Made by a program: the position numbers and the translations under genes. A DNA stretch of 64,000 bases from Cyanobium sp. ATX 6A2. Its GTDB lineage: Bacteria; Cyanobacteriota; Cyanobacteriia; PCC-6307; Cyanobiaceae. Below, in pieces: positions 27,005 to 35,449 of this stretch. The stretch is taken from contig NZ_JAGQCU010000001.1 of assembly GCF_024346355.1 (NCBI RefSeq), positions 124,001 through 188,000 of the forward strand. The letters are read 5' to 3'. The notes under the pieces were generated by a model. The model was not told the origin of the DNA and ran no database searches. It worked only from the letters and a program-made list of their open reading frames with translations. Each line of letters starts with the position of its first letter. Position 1 is the first letter of the stretch.

Positions 27005-27042
27005 GGCTGTGACGAGGGTGAGCTGGCGATCAGCTCACAGCC
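27005..27042 (+). promoter_or_regulatory. Two mutually exclusive stem-loops in the leader of the RimK-like gene
   Basis: An inner hairpin pairs GTGAGCTG (27018-27025) with CAGCTCAC (27031-27038). An outer alternative pairs GGCTGTGA (27005-27012) with TCACAGCC (27035-27042). The two share TCAC at 27035-27038, so only one can form at a time. The element ends 14 nt before the ATG. It could be an attenuator-type switch or an operator. Confidence 0.4.
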
Positions 27043-27056
27043 AGCCACCACCGGTC

Positions 27057-28058
27057 ATGAACCTCTGGATCCTGCAGAAACCCACGGCTGGTGATGGCTC
27101 CTACGAGGAGCAGCGGTTTCAGGAAGAGGGCCGCATCCTCGGCATCGACCTGCAGGTGGTGGCACCCGATGAGATCGACCTGATCGTGACCCGCGGCGGC
27201 CGGCGATCGATCCGCTGGCGCGGCCAGGAGGTAGACCTGCCCGACGCCGTGCTGGCCCGCACCGGCAGCGGCACCAGCTACTTCAGCCTGGCGATCCTGC
27301 GCCAGTTCGAGCACCTCGGCGTGCCCGTGATCAACAACGCCCGGGCGATCGAGGCGGTGAAAGACAAGCTCTACTGCCAGCAGCTGCTGGCCCAGATCAA
27401 CCTGCCGATTCCGCGCACGATGCTGGTGCGCTTCCCCGTGGACAGCGAGCTGGTGGAGCGCCAGATCGGTTTCCCCTGCGTGGTGAAGGTGCTGGCCGGG
27501 TCCTACGGCGAAGGCATCTACCTGAGCCGCAACCGCGAAAGTTTCCGCGACCTGATGGAACTGGTGGCGAGCCTGGATGCGGGCAAGTCGCTGATCCTGC
27601 AGGAGTACGTGGGCGAGCGGCCCGGCCAGGACCTGCGCGTGTGGGTGATCGGCGGCCGGGTGGTGGGGGCAATGCTGCGCCGCAGCATGGACGGCAGCTT
27701 CAAAGCCAACATCACCCGCGGCGGGCGGGGCGAGAACTTCCCGGTGGATGAGGCGATCGACGTGCTGGCGCGCGACTGCGCCCAGACCCTGGGCCTGGAG
27801 ATCGCCGGCATCGACCTGCTGTTCGACGGCGACGGCTACCGGGTGTGCGAAGCCAACAGTGCCCCGGGCTTCAGCGGCTTCGAGGCGGCCACCGGCACCA
27901 ACGTGGCCCGCCAGATCCTCCAGCACTGCCATTGGCGCATCCGCCGCCAGCTGGCAGCCCCGCTGCTGCCGGCGCTGGCCGAGGCCCTCGTGCCGGAGCA
28001 GCCGATGACCTACAGCCAGCAAGCCGTCGGATCGGGCCCCCCGATCGTGCACCCATAG
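27057..28058 (+). CDS. RimK-type ATP-grasp ligase
   Basis: 333 residues from ATG at 27057. ATP-grasp fold of the RimK family: NARAIEAVKDKLYCQQLL, the lysine/glycine loop FPCVVKVLAGSYGEGIYLS, QEYVGERPGQDLRVWVIGG, FKANITRGGRGE and the metal-binding AGIDLLFDGDGYRVCEANSAPG. RimK enzymes add glutamate to protein or small-molecule carboxylates. The N-terminal residues (MNLWILQK) resemble RimK, not cyanophycin or glutathione synthetases. It sits 37 bp before the Anbu-like protease gene. Confidence 0.88.
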   Translation: MNLWILQKPTAGDGSYEEQRFQEEGRILGIDLQVVAPDEIDLIVTRGGRRSIRWRGQEVDLPDAVLARTGSGTSYFSLAILRQFEHLGVPVINNARAIEAVKDKLYCQQLLAQINLPIPRTMLVRFPVDSELVERQIGFPCVVKVLAGSYGEGIYLSRNRESFRDLMELVASLDAGKSLILQEYVGERPGQDLRVWVIGGRVVGAMLRRSMDGSFKANITRGGRGENFPVDEAIDVLARDCAQTLGLEIAGIDLLFDGDGYRVCEANSAPGFSGFEAATGTNVARQILQHCHWRIRRQLAAPLLPALAEALVPEQPMTYSQQAVGSGPPIVHP

Positions 28059-28095
28059 GCTGCCTCAGCTCTCACCACCCACACGAGCCCCAGTC

Positions 28096-28848
28096 ATGAC
28101 CTACTGCGTTGGCTACTGGCTGGAGGAGGGCCTGGTGCTGGCCTCCGACTCCCGCACCAATGCCGGGGTGGATTACATCTCCACCTACAGCAAGATGCAT
28201 GTGTTCCAGCCGGCAGCCGACCGGCTGTTCGTGCTGATGGCGGCGGGCAATCTGGCCACCACCCAGGCTGTGGTGAGCTGGATCCGAAGGGATCTGGATC
28301 AGGGCTTCGAGGCCGCGGAAGGGCGGCAGGGTGATCTACGCCACTGCGACTATCTGTTCGAGGCCGCTGCCTACGTGGGGCGGGTGAATGTGGCCGTTCA
28401 ACAGGACAACCGGGAGGCCCTGCGCAGCATCGGCGCCAGCTCAGAGGCCAGCTTCATCCTGGCCGGACAGATCGGCAGTGAGCAGCACGGCCTGTATCTG
28501 ATCTATCCCCAGGGCAACGCGATCATGGCCACCCGCCAGACCCCGTTCCTGCAGATCGGTGAGAGCAAATACGGCAAACCTCCCCTCGACAACGTGGGCC
28601 ACACCAATCTCAGCCTTGAGGATGCGGCCAAGCTCTGCATCGTGTCGCAGGTGCTCACCCAGCGATCCAATCTCACCGTGGGGCCGCCGTTTGAACTGGT
28701 GGTGATTCCCGCCGGCAGTCTCTCGATCTCCCGACAACTGAAACTGGAATCGGATGACCCCATGCTCACCACCGTGATCGACACCTGGAGCGAAGCGCAA
28801 CGCGAAGCGCTCTATCGCCTGCCGCCCCTGCCCTGGGAATCCCATTGA
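28096..28848 (+). CDS. Anbu-type proteasome homologue (Ntn-hydrolase)
   Basis: 250 residues. Begins MTYCVGYWLEEGLVLASDSRTN, the Anbu (ancestral beta-subunit) signature; Met removal would expose Thr2 as nucleophile, with SDSRTN and a lysine in STYSKM as expected for Ntn hydrolases. LFVLMAAGNLATTQAV and GSEQHGLYLIYPQGN also fit. Anbu proteins form open helical or ring assemblies of unknown substrate and are often encoded beside ATP-grasp and transglutaminase-like proteins; here the neighbours are an ATP-grasp ligase and a glutaminase. Confidence 0.88.
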   Translation: MTYCVGYWLEEGLVLASDSRTNAGVDYISTYSKMHVFQPAADRLFVLMAAGNLATTQAVVSWIRRDLDQGFEAAEGRQGDLRHCDYLFEAAAYVGRVNVAVQQDNREALRSIGASSEASFILAGQIGSEQHGLYLIYPQGNAIMATRQTPFLQIGESKYGKPPLDNVGHTNLSLEDAAKLCIVSQVLTQRSNLTVGPPFELVVIPAGSLSISRQLKLESDDPMLTTVIDTWSEAQREALYRLPPLPWESH

Positions 28849-29834
28849 TCTCCGTGCCATCCCCCTGGATCTCCACCGGACACCTGCCCACTCCTGAGGT
28901 GGTGGGCCATCTGGTGGAGGAGGCCCACGCCCACTTCGCTTCGGTGGAGGAGGGCAACGTGGCCACCTACATCCCCGCCCTGGCGGCCGCCTCGCCCCGG
29001 AGCTTCGGCATCTGCGTGGCCGCCACCAGCGGCGCCAGCTTCAACGCCGGCGACTGGGCGGTGCCGTTCAGCATCCAGAGCCTCTCCAAGCCGTTCCTGT
29101 TCGCCCTGGTGTGCGAGGCCATCGGCGAGCAGCTGGCGCGCGACGCCCTGGGGGTGAACAGCACAGGCCTGCCCTTCAACTCCGTGCTGGCGGTGGAGCG
29201 CACGGTGGAGGGCCTCTCCAACCCGATGGTGAACGCCGGCGCCATCGCCACCACCAGCCTGGTGCCCGGCGACGACGCCGCGGCGCAATGGCGCTTCATC
29301 GAGGACGGCCTCTCCCGCTTCGCCGGCCGCCGCCTCACGCTCGATGCCGAGGTATATCAGTCGGAGCGGGCCACCAATTGCAGCAACAAGGGCATCGCCA
29401 GCCTGCTCAGTGCCCATCAGCAGCTCTGGAGCGATCCGGCAACGGCCATCGACCTCTACACCCGCCAGTGCTCCCTGCTGGTAACCGCCCAGGACCTGGC
29501 CCTGATGGCCTGCACCCTGGCCAACGGCGGCCGCCAGCCCCTCAGCGGCGAGCAGGTGATCGCGCCGCTGATCTGCCGCCGCGTGCTGGCGGTGATGGTC
29601 ACCGCCGGGCTCTACGAAACCTCGGGCGACTGGCTCTATCAGATCGGCCTCCCCGGCAAGAGCGGCGTATCAGGAGGGATGATCACGGTGGCGCCGGGCA
29701 AGGGGGCGCTGGCCACCTGGTCGCCACCGCTCGACGAGGCCGGCAACAGCGTGCGCGGCCAGCTCACCGCCCACTTCCTCTCGGAACGGCTGGGCCTCAA
29801 CCTGTTCGACTCGCTGCCCTCCAGCGCCTCATGA
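28845..29834 (+). CDS. glsA: Glutaminase
   Basis: 329 residues; start TTG at 28845 overlapping the previous stop (TTGA), or GTG at 28854. Beta-lactamase-like fold glutaminase that converts glutamine to glutamate and ammonia. Motifs: AVPFSIQSLSKPF with the Ser-x-x-Lys pair, GLSNPMVNAGAIAT, ATNCSNKGIASLL and LPGKSGVSGGMITV. Length and motif order match GlsA. Cotranscription with the Anbu gene is likely. Confidence 0.94.
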   Translation: MISVPSPWISTGHLPTPEVVGHLVEEAHAHFASVEEGNVATYIPALAAASPRSFGICVAATSGASFNAGDWAVPFSIQSLSKPFLFALVCEAIGEQLARDALGVNSTGLPFNSVLAVERTVEGLSNPMVNAGAIATTSLVPGDDAAAQWRFIEDGLSRFAGRRLTLDAEVYQSERATNCSNKGIASLLSAHQQLWSDPATAIDLYTRQCSLLVTAQDLALMACTLANGGRQPLSGEQVIAPLICRRVLAVMVTAGLYETSGDWLYQIGLPGKSGVSGGMITVAPGKGALATWSPPLDEAGNSVRGQLTAHFLSERLGLNLFDSLPSSAS

Positions 29835-29884
29835 AGGCCGCCGCCAGCTGAGCCCGCCCGGATTGCGGCTGGTGAGGGGCGGCC

Positions 29885-30649
29885 TCACCAGAGCAACCGC
29901 ACCCCCGCAACCGCCAGGGTGATCCCCAGCAACCGCACCACCACCGCTGCCGGCAGCCAGCGACTGCCGAGCTGGGCGCCGATGGCGCCACCGCCCACCA
30001 CCGCCAGAGCCAGCCAGGGCAGCCCCGCCGGCAGCTGGGGAGAAACGCTCAGCAGCCCCAGCAGGGCCATCAGCGAATTCACGAAGATGAACACCGCCGA
30101 GAGGGCCGCCGCCGTGCGCACCTCCGCCCAGCGCCGGTAGAGCAACAGGGGCGTGAGCAACACGCCGCCCCCCATGCCCGTGAGTCCGGAGAGCAGCCCG
30201 ATCACGCCCCCCGCGGCCATGGCGGCGGGGGCTGCTGGCGCAACAACGCATCCGAGGGCCGGCGCCCGGCCGCGCAGGAAGGGCAGACCGGCGATCAGCA
30301 GCAGCACGCCCAGCAGCCGTTGGAACACGTCCACCGGCAGGCTCCACCACCCCCCCAGGAAGGCAGCGGGCATCGACAGCAGCAGGAAGGGCCGCAGCAG
30401 CGGCCAGGAGAAATGGCCTGCGCGGGCGAAACGCATCGCCACCACGCTGGACACCAGCAGGTTGAGCACCAGCGCGGTGGGCCGGAGCGTGGCGGGTGCC
30501 AGGCCGAACAGGCCCATCACCGCCAGAAAACCGGAGGCCCCGGCCTGGCCCACGCTGCCGTAGAGGCCCGCGATCAGCGCCAGAGCGGCGCACAACGGCA
30601 ACAGGGTGGCGAGTTCGATGGGCGGCCCCTGCCAGCCAGAGGAGATCAT
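29885..30649 (-). CDS. TauE/SafE-family membrane protein (UPF0721)
   Basis: 254 residues with about eight hydrophobic segments. Two repeats carry the family motifs GSVGQAGASGFLAVMGLFG and GLLSGLTGMGGGVLLTPLL. The family moves sulfite, sulfoacetate or other small anions across the plasma membrane. It is divergent from the toxin-antitoxin operon. Confidence 0.88.
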   Translation of the reverse strand: MISSGWQGPPIELATLLPLCAALALIAGLYGSVGQAGASGFLAVMGLFGLAPATLRPTALVLNLLVSSVVAMRFARAGHFSWPLLRPFLLLSMPAAFLGGWWSLPVDVFQRLLGVLLLIAGLPFLRGRAPALGCVVAPAAPAAMAAGGVIGLLSGLTGMGGGVLLTPLLLYRRWAEVRTAAALSAVFIFVNSLMALLGLLSVSPQLPAGLPWLALAVVGGGAIGAQLGSRWLPAAVVVRLLGITLAVAGVRLLW

Positions 30650-30698
30650 CCCATCGGATCATCCCTCAGGAACGTCCCTTATCCTCGTCCTACTGAGT

Positions 30699-30714
30699 CA
30701 TCCCTGGAGGGATG
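30699..30714 (+). promoter_or_regulatory. Palindrome overlapping the antitoxin ribosome-binding site
   Basis: CATCCCT-GG-AGGGATG is a perfect 7-bp inverted repeat with a 2-bp centre. It includes the Shine-Dalgarno GGAGG (30706-30710), 8 nt before the ATG. A further CATCCCT half-site lies at 30660. This is a good candidate operator for the antitoxin, since such antitoxins usually repress their own operon. Confidence 0.5.
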
Positions 30715-30718
30715 GGCC

Positions 30719-31081
30719 ATGCATGCCGTGAGCGTGAGCGGGCTGAAGCACAATCCCGCCGAGGCCCTGCGCCAGGCCAGAAGCGGCCCGGTGGTGGTGC
30801 TCAACCGCAACAACCCCGACGCGGTGCTGATCGGCCTGGAGCAGGGCGGCATGCTGCAGGCACCCGGCGTGCGTGCGGCGCTGGCGACGGCCCTGTTCCG
30901 CGATGGTGAGCTGTCGCTGGCGCGGGCCGCCCACGTGGCCGAGATGGACGTGGCCAGCTTCATCTCCCACCTCGGTCGCCTCGGCATCCCGGCGATCCGG
31001 CTCACAGCGGCCGAAACCAACACCGATCTCGACACCCTGGAGCAGTGGCTGCAGTCGTCATCGCCGATGCAAGCCCGCTGA
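30719..31081 (+). CDS. Antitoxin: Phd-like N-terminus plus UPF0175-type helix-turn-helix
   Basis: 120 residues. The first 45 (VSGLKHNPAEALRQARSGPVVVL, DAVLIGLE) resemble the DNA-binding Phd/YefM fold; the C-terminal half (ALFRDGELSLARAAHVAEMDVASF, FISHLGRLGIPAI) is the UPF0175 helix-turn-helix. UPF0175 proteins pair with DUF3368 PIN-fold toxins, exactly the neighbour here. A strong GGAGG precedes the ATG. The stop overlaps the toxin start by 37 bp. Confidence 0.82.
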   Translation: MHAVSVSGLKHNPAEALRQARSGPVVVLNRNNPDAVLIGLEQGGMLQAPGVRAALATALFRDGELSLARAAHVAEMDVASFISHLGRLGIPAIRLTAAETNTDLDTLEQWLQSSSPMQAR

Positions 31082-31533
31082 TCGCCCTTGCCCGGGTGAA
31101 CGGGCTGGGATGGCTGGAGCAGCTGTTTGCTGAGGTTCTGGTCACGGAGGTCGTGCTGGCCGAAGTGCTCACAGGCCGTCACCCCGAGACAGAACAACCC
31201 ATCCAGCAGGCCATCGCTGCCGGCTGGTTGCGGGCGGCCACCGAGGTGAGCAGCGAACCCGCCCTGCCCGATCATGATGAGGGAGAGGCGTCCAGCATTC
31301 GCCTGGCCCTGGCCAGTGGCCCGCAGGTGCTGCTGCTGATCGATGAGCGCGCCGGCCGGGCGGTGGCCCGGGAGCTGGGGCTTGCCCTGGCCGGCACCGC
31401 CGCCGTGATCGGACTGGCCCGTGAGACCAAGCTGATTCCCTCGGCCAGGGCCGTGTTTGCAGCGCTTCATGCCAGTGACTTCCGGATCGCCCCCGAGGTG
31501 ATCCAGGCCGTGCTGGATCGCTGCGGTGAATGA
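31045..31533 (+). CDS. DUF3368-family PIN-like toxin
   Basis: 162 residues from GTG at 31045. Begins AAVVIADASPLIALARVNGL, the PIN/DUF3368 opening with the first metal-binding Asp. EVVLAEVL, HDEGEASSIRLAL and LLIDERAGRAVARELGL supply the remaining acidic residues, and GTAAVIGLAR closes the core. PIN toxins are magnesium-dependent RNases. It overlaps the antitoxin gene, so the two are cotranslated. Confidence 0.87.
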   Translation: MAAVVIADASPLIALARVNGLGWLEQLFAEVLVTEVVLAEVLTGRHPETEQPIQQAIAAGWLRAATEVSSEPALPDHDEGEASSIRLALASGPQVLLLIDERAGRAVARELGLALAGTAAVIGLARETKLIPSARAVFAALHASDFRIAPEVIQAVLDRCGE

Positions 31534-31597
31534 GCTGGAGCAGCGGGTCGTGGGATGGTGCGGCCCTGACTGATGATCCTGCTGCTCGGTCCTGCGG

Positions 31598-32692
31598 TCA
31601 GCCGGGCTGACGGCGCAGTTTCAGCCAGGCGAGCACCTGCCAGGCCAGCAGGATCAGCACGGCTGGAAGCAGCCCCACGACCACAATGAGTTGGAACTCA
31701 TCGGTGTACCCCGAGCCGAGGTTCAACAGCAGCTTCTCCACCAGGTAGGCGGCATAGAGAACCACCAGCACGCCCCCTTCCAGGCGCGTGATCACACCGT
31801 TGGTCCAGAAGATCGGCAGGCAGGCCAGGGTGGTGAGCACCATCACGGGCAGATCACGCTGGATCAGCACCGGATCCACTCCCAGGCCGCGGGTGCCCGA
31901 CACGGCGGCACAGAGGCCCAGGATCACCAGTTGGTTGAGCAGATTGCTGCCGATCACATTGCCGATGGCCAGATCGGCCTTGCCCCGGTAGGCCGCCACC
32001 AGGGAGGTGATCAGCTCCGGCATCGACGTGCCGGCGGCCACGATCGTGAGGCCGATCACGGTGGTGCTCACCCCCAGGGCCAGGGCCACGGCCGTGGCGC
32101 CCTGCACCAGAATCTGGGAGCCGGCCACCAGCAAGGCCAGGCCCACCGCCAGCTTCACCCCGGCCACCAGCGGTGTGCTGCGCTCCGACTCGTCGATGTC
32201 GTTGGCCTCATCGGGATTCTCGCCCGCGGTGCGGAGCTCCCATAGAACATTCATCACCATGGCCACCAGCAGGGAGACACCCGCCTGCCAGGTGACCCGG
32301 CCGCCGGAGGCCATCCCCCACACCGCCATCGACACCCCCAGCAGCAGGGGCACATCGCGCCGCACCAGGCGGCTCTTGACCCGCAGGGGCACGATCAGAG
32401 CACTGAGGCCCAGCACCACCATCACATTGAAGATGTTGCTACCCACAACGTTGCTGACTGCCAGGTTGTCGGCACCCGCCACCCCCAGATTCCCCTGAAT
32501 CGTGGAGATCAGACTCACGAACAGCTCAGGGGCGCTGGTGCCCAGGGAGACCACGGTGAGGCCGATCACGATCTGAGGAATCCCCAGCATCAGCGAGAGG
32601 GCCACCGAACCGGCCACAAACAGCTCCCCCCCAGCGAAGAGCAGGGCAATGCCCGGCAGGATCTGCAGGCCGCTCACCAGGAACCCGGACAT
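31598..32692 (-). CDS. Sodium/calcium exchanger-family (CaCA, YrbG-like) antiporter
   Basis: 364 residues, about ten membrane segments in two inverted halves. The alpha repeats are LTVVSLGTSAPELFVS ... VVGSNIFNVMVVLG and LTIVAAGTSMPELITS ... VIGSNLLNQLVILG. An acidic cytoplasmic loop (ENPDEANDIDESE) separates them. The protein exchanges calcium for sodium or protons at the plasma membrane. Confidence 0.93.
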   Translation of the reverse strand: MSGFLVSGLQILPGIALLFAGGELFVAGSVALSLMLGIPQIVIGLTVVSLGTSAPELFVSLISTIQGNLGVAGADNLAVSNVVGSNIFNVMVVLGLSALIVPLRVKSRLVRRDVPLLLGVSMAVWGMASGGRVTWQAGVSLLVAMVMNVLWELRTAGENPDEANDIDESERSTPLVAGVKLAVGLALLVAGSQILVQGATAVALALGVSTTVIGLTIVAAGTSMPELITSLVAAYRGKADLAIGNVIGSNLLNQLVILGLCAAVSGTRGLGVDPVLIQRDLPVMVLTTLACLPIFWTNGVITRLEGGVLVVLYAAYLVEKLLLNLGSGYTDEFQLIVVVGLLPAVLILLAWQVLAWLKLRRQPG

Positions 32693-32744
32693 ACCGGAAT
32701 AGAAAAGGGTCGCCGGATTATGGAGCCACGGGCAGACCCGCGCG

Positions 32745-33182
32745 ATGATGAATGGCCGCCACCCAACCGAACAGACCCCATTGATTCGCCTGCTCCGCCC
32801 CCTGATGCTTGTGGCCGTGTTGAGCGGAGCTGTTCAGGCTTCGCCCTTCAGCTTCGACCCGGTGTCGTTCGCCGGTTTCGCCAATGAAACCTTCAAACAG
32901 CAGGGCAAGGGGGTATTCGTCAGGAACCTGGACACCTGCCGTCGGGAAGGCAAAGACCGTGCCGGCTACCGCTGTCTCAGCGGCGAGCTGCTGCAGGACG
33001 TGCCGGCCCGGAACGGGCGTGAGTTCTGCAAGCTGGACGCCATCTGGTACGTCCCCTTCAGCAAGACGGTGCAATTCCGCACCGCGAGTTGTGAGTTCAA
33101 GAGCGATCAGCAGCGGATGATCGAGGGCGGCCAGCGTCTGCTGCGTCAGGGACTCGAACAACTGGAGAACTACGGCAAGTGA
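32745..33182 (+). CDS. Secreted hypothetical protein with four cysteines
   Basis: 145 residues; no family recognised. N-terminal hydrophobic segment (LLRPLMLVAVLSGAVQA) looks like a cleavable signal peptide. The mature part has Cys residues in DTCRREGKDRAGYRC, EFCKLD and ASCEFKSD, likely two disulfides, so a periplasmic location fits. ATG at 32745 (a second ATG follows at 32748). Its last 13 bp overlap the convergent DUF389 remnant. Confidence 0.65.
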   Translation: MMNGRHPTEQTPLIRLLRPLMLVAVLSGAVQASPFSFDPVSFAGFANETFKQQGKGVFVRNLDTCRREGKDRAGYRCLSGELLQDVPARNGREFCKLDAIWYVPFSKTVQFRTASCEFKSDQQRMIEGGQRLLRQGLEQLENYGK

Positions 33183-34239
33183 ACCGCTGCCGCTCCCAGA
33201 TTCTCCCGCCCCGGATAGAGGGTGCGTGACTCCACCACCTTCAGGCGCAGCGTGCGGCCGAAGAGAATCTCACGAACGCGCTGTTCCAGCGTCTCCAGAT
33301 CGGGAAGATCGCCCTCGCCCAGCAGCACCAGATTCACCGATCCATCCGCCGTTTCGGCATCAACCGACAGCAACCGGTAGGCGGAACCTTCAAGCCACTC
33401 CTCAGCGAGGGCATCGGTGCGAACAGCGATCTTGTTGGTGATGATCAGACGAGCGGAGGTGAGCGAGAGGGGAACGGCGATGATCAGCAGAGCCACCAGG
33501 GCAATCACCACAGCCTGGCGCCACGCCCGCGGATCAAACGGCGACAGGGCGGCCTGCCGGAACCCCATCAGGGCGAACACCAGGGCGCCGGTGAGCAGGA
33601 TGGCCACGTAGTTGGTGCCGAAGAGCAGCAGACTTCCTGAGACCAGCCGGGGTTCGGCGAGAGCGAACAGGATCCCGGCATTGGCCAGGGGCGGCACCAG
33701 CGACACGGCGATCGCTACCCCGGCAGCGTGTCGGACACATCCTTGCGGGCCAGCGCGAAGGCTCCGGCCAGCCCCGTCATCAAGGCCGCCATCAGGTCAA
33801 GCAGATGGGGGGAGGTGCGGATCATCACCTGCTGGATCGCCTCCGGCTTGGTGACCTGAGCAATCGGCAGGGTGAGCAGGAATCCCACAGCCACGGCCGT
33901 GGCGATGCCCACAAGGCTCACGATCAACGTGCTGAGGATCGCCCTGCGGTCGCCGACGCTGACGCTGAACGCCAGCCCCATGATCGGCAGCATCAGCGGC
34001 GCCACGATCATCGCCACGATCACCACGGCCACAGAATCCCCCAGCAGCCCATAGGTGGCGATGCAGGACGCCAGCACCAACAACACAATGAACTTGAAGA
34101 CCTTCGGCCATAACCCGGGCCCCTCGAAAACCAACGTGTCCCGCACCCGTTCCACCGCATCCATGAGGACGGGCCCACCGTGCAGCAGTTCCGCCAAAGA
34201 CCTGGTACCGAAGGCTCTGGTCGTGATGGATCTGGCCAA
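33170..34239 (-). pseudogene. DUF389 (TIGR00341-type) membrane protein, frameshifted
   Basis: Two adjacent frames together make one DUF389 protein of about 356 residues. The first part (34239-33715) carries MIVAPLMLPIMGLAFSVSV, RTSPHLLDLMAALMTG and ends ARKDVSDTLPG followed by TAG. The second frame continues as VAIAVSLVPPLANAGILFAL, exactly the next family motif. A G-run of four (plus-strand 33718-33721) would need five bases to restore the frame. It is a recent inactivation, a phase-variable run or a sequencing error. Confidence 0.85.
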
Positions 34240-34392
34240 CGTTGGGGAGTGCCGCCGACCGGCGGATCATGGAGGTAAAGCCTAGGGCTCAAGCCTCCTG
34301 AGCATGTAACAATAGTTCGCATCATCGAAGCCCTAAAAACCTGGCCTCGAGCACATTTCGCCAAGCCAGATAGAGTTCTCAATAGCAAGAAC

Positions 34393-34859
34393 ATGCCCAA
34401 ACCTTCCATGCGATCCCTCACGGCCCTGCTCGCCGCTGCCAGCCTCGGGCTCACGGCCGGCGCCGGCTCGGTGCAGGCCAGCTGCACGCTCCTGATGCCC
34501 GTCGGCGGCGGCGGCCAGGCGGTGGTGGAGAAACGCATCAGCCCCCCTGGTGGCGTGTTCACCCGCAGCAACTGGAACACCGACTTCGCGGTGAACCGGT
34601 CGTTCGCCAGCTACCGCATCCATTTCCAGTCGGCCTCCAGCGACCAGGGTGTGTTTCCCGTGGCGGCGTTCCTGCGCTTCAGCGACAACACCGAGTTGCG
34701 GCTGTTCACTGAAAACGTCACCCTCGAGCCGGAGCAGCGCCGCACGTTCGGTCCGTTCCCGGCCGGCGCACCAACCTGGTGAACGTGCGCGTGGGGGCCA
34801 CCAGCATGCCCGGCTCCATCGGCTTCAGCTACCGCGTGTCGGTGGAGGGCTGCGACTGA
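34393..34859 (+). pseudogene. Secreted hypothetical protein, first copy of a tandem pair, frameshifted near its end
   Basis: Signal peptide (LTALLAAASLGLTAGAGSVQA) then SCTLLMPVGG, TRSNWNTDFAVNRSFASYRI, PVAAFLRFSDNTELRLF and NVTLEPEQRRTFGPFPAG. The frame then ends at TGA 34780, but with one extra base around 34755-34765 it would continue RRTNLVNVRVGATSMPGSIGF to TGA at 34857, as the downstream copy does. The intact product would have four strands and a closing Cys. Function unknown. Confidence 0.75.
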
Positions 34860-34906
34860 GCCTGGCCCCCGATCTAGGTTCCAGCTCCCATCCTTCGACC
34901 CAGACC

Positions 34907-35449
34907 ATGAGCCACAGTCGACACCTGTCGCCCTTACGGACGGCCAGGATTCCTGTCGCAGCGAATAAATCATTCCGGGCCATTGCCCTTGCGCTGCCCT
35001 GCGCCCTGTCGCTGGCGAGCGCGAGCGTTGCCCGGGCCGAGACCTGCTCCTTCCTGCGACCCATCGGCGGCGACAGTCAAAACCCAGTGGTGACCAAACG
35101 GGTGGAACGTCCCCGCGTCGCCCCCCTGGGAATCCTGCTGGGCCGGACCAACTGGAACACCGATTTCGCGGTGGAGCGCGACTTCGCCAGTTACCGCATC
35201 AACCTCCAGTCGGCCTCCAGCGAACAGGCCGTGTTTCCCGCGGCGGCGTTCCTTCGCTTCACCGACAACACCAACCTGCGGCTGTTTGACGACAACGTCA
35301 CCCTCGAGCCGGAGGAGCGCCGCAGTTTCGGTCCCTTTCCGGCCGTTCCCGGCCGACGCACCAACCAGGTGAACGTGCGCGTGGGCGCCATCACCATGCC
35401 CGGCTCCATCGGCTTCAGCTACCGCGTGTCGGTGGAGGGCTGCGACTGA
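34907..35449 (+). CDS. Secreted hypothetical protein, intact tandem paralogue
   Basis: 180 residues from ATG at 34907. Long basic N-terminus, then signal-like AIALALPCALSLASASVARA. The mature part is beta-rich: CSFLRPIGGDSQNP, GRTNWNTDFAVERDFASYRI, AAFLRFTDNTNLRLFDDN, LEPEERRSFGPFPAVPG and NVRVGAITMPGSIGFSYRVS ending EGCD. Two cysteines at the ends of the mature chain could form a disulfide. It is clearly duplicated from, or the source of, the copy at 34393. No family recognised. Confidence 0.75.
   Translation: MSHSRHLSPLRTARIPVAANKSFRAIALALPCALSLASASVARAETCSFLRPIGGDSQNPVVTKRVERPRVAPLGILLGRTNWNTDFAVERDFASYRINLQSASSEQAVFPAAAFLRFTDNTNLRLFDDNVTLEPEERRSFGPFPAVPGRRTNQVNVRVGAITMPGSIGFSYRVSVEGCD

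Noticed and set aside
31597-31611. GTCAGC-CGG-GCTGAC repeat as a terminator between toxin and antiporter genes
   Set aside because: Stem is short, has no T-run and lies across the antiporter stop codon; not distinguishable from chance.
34020-34580. 186-residue minus-strand frame upstream of the DUF389 gene
   Set aside because: Overlaps the true DUF389 start in another frame and the antisense of the secreted paralogue.
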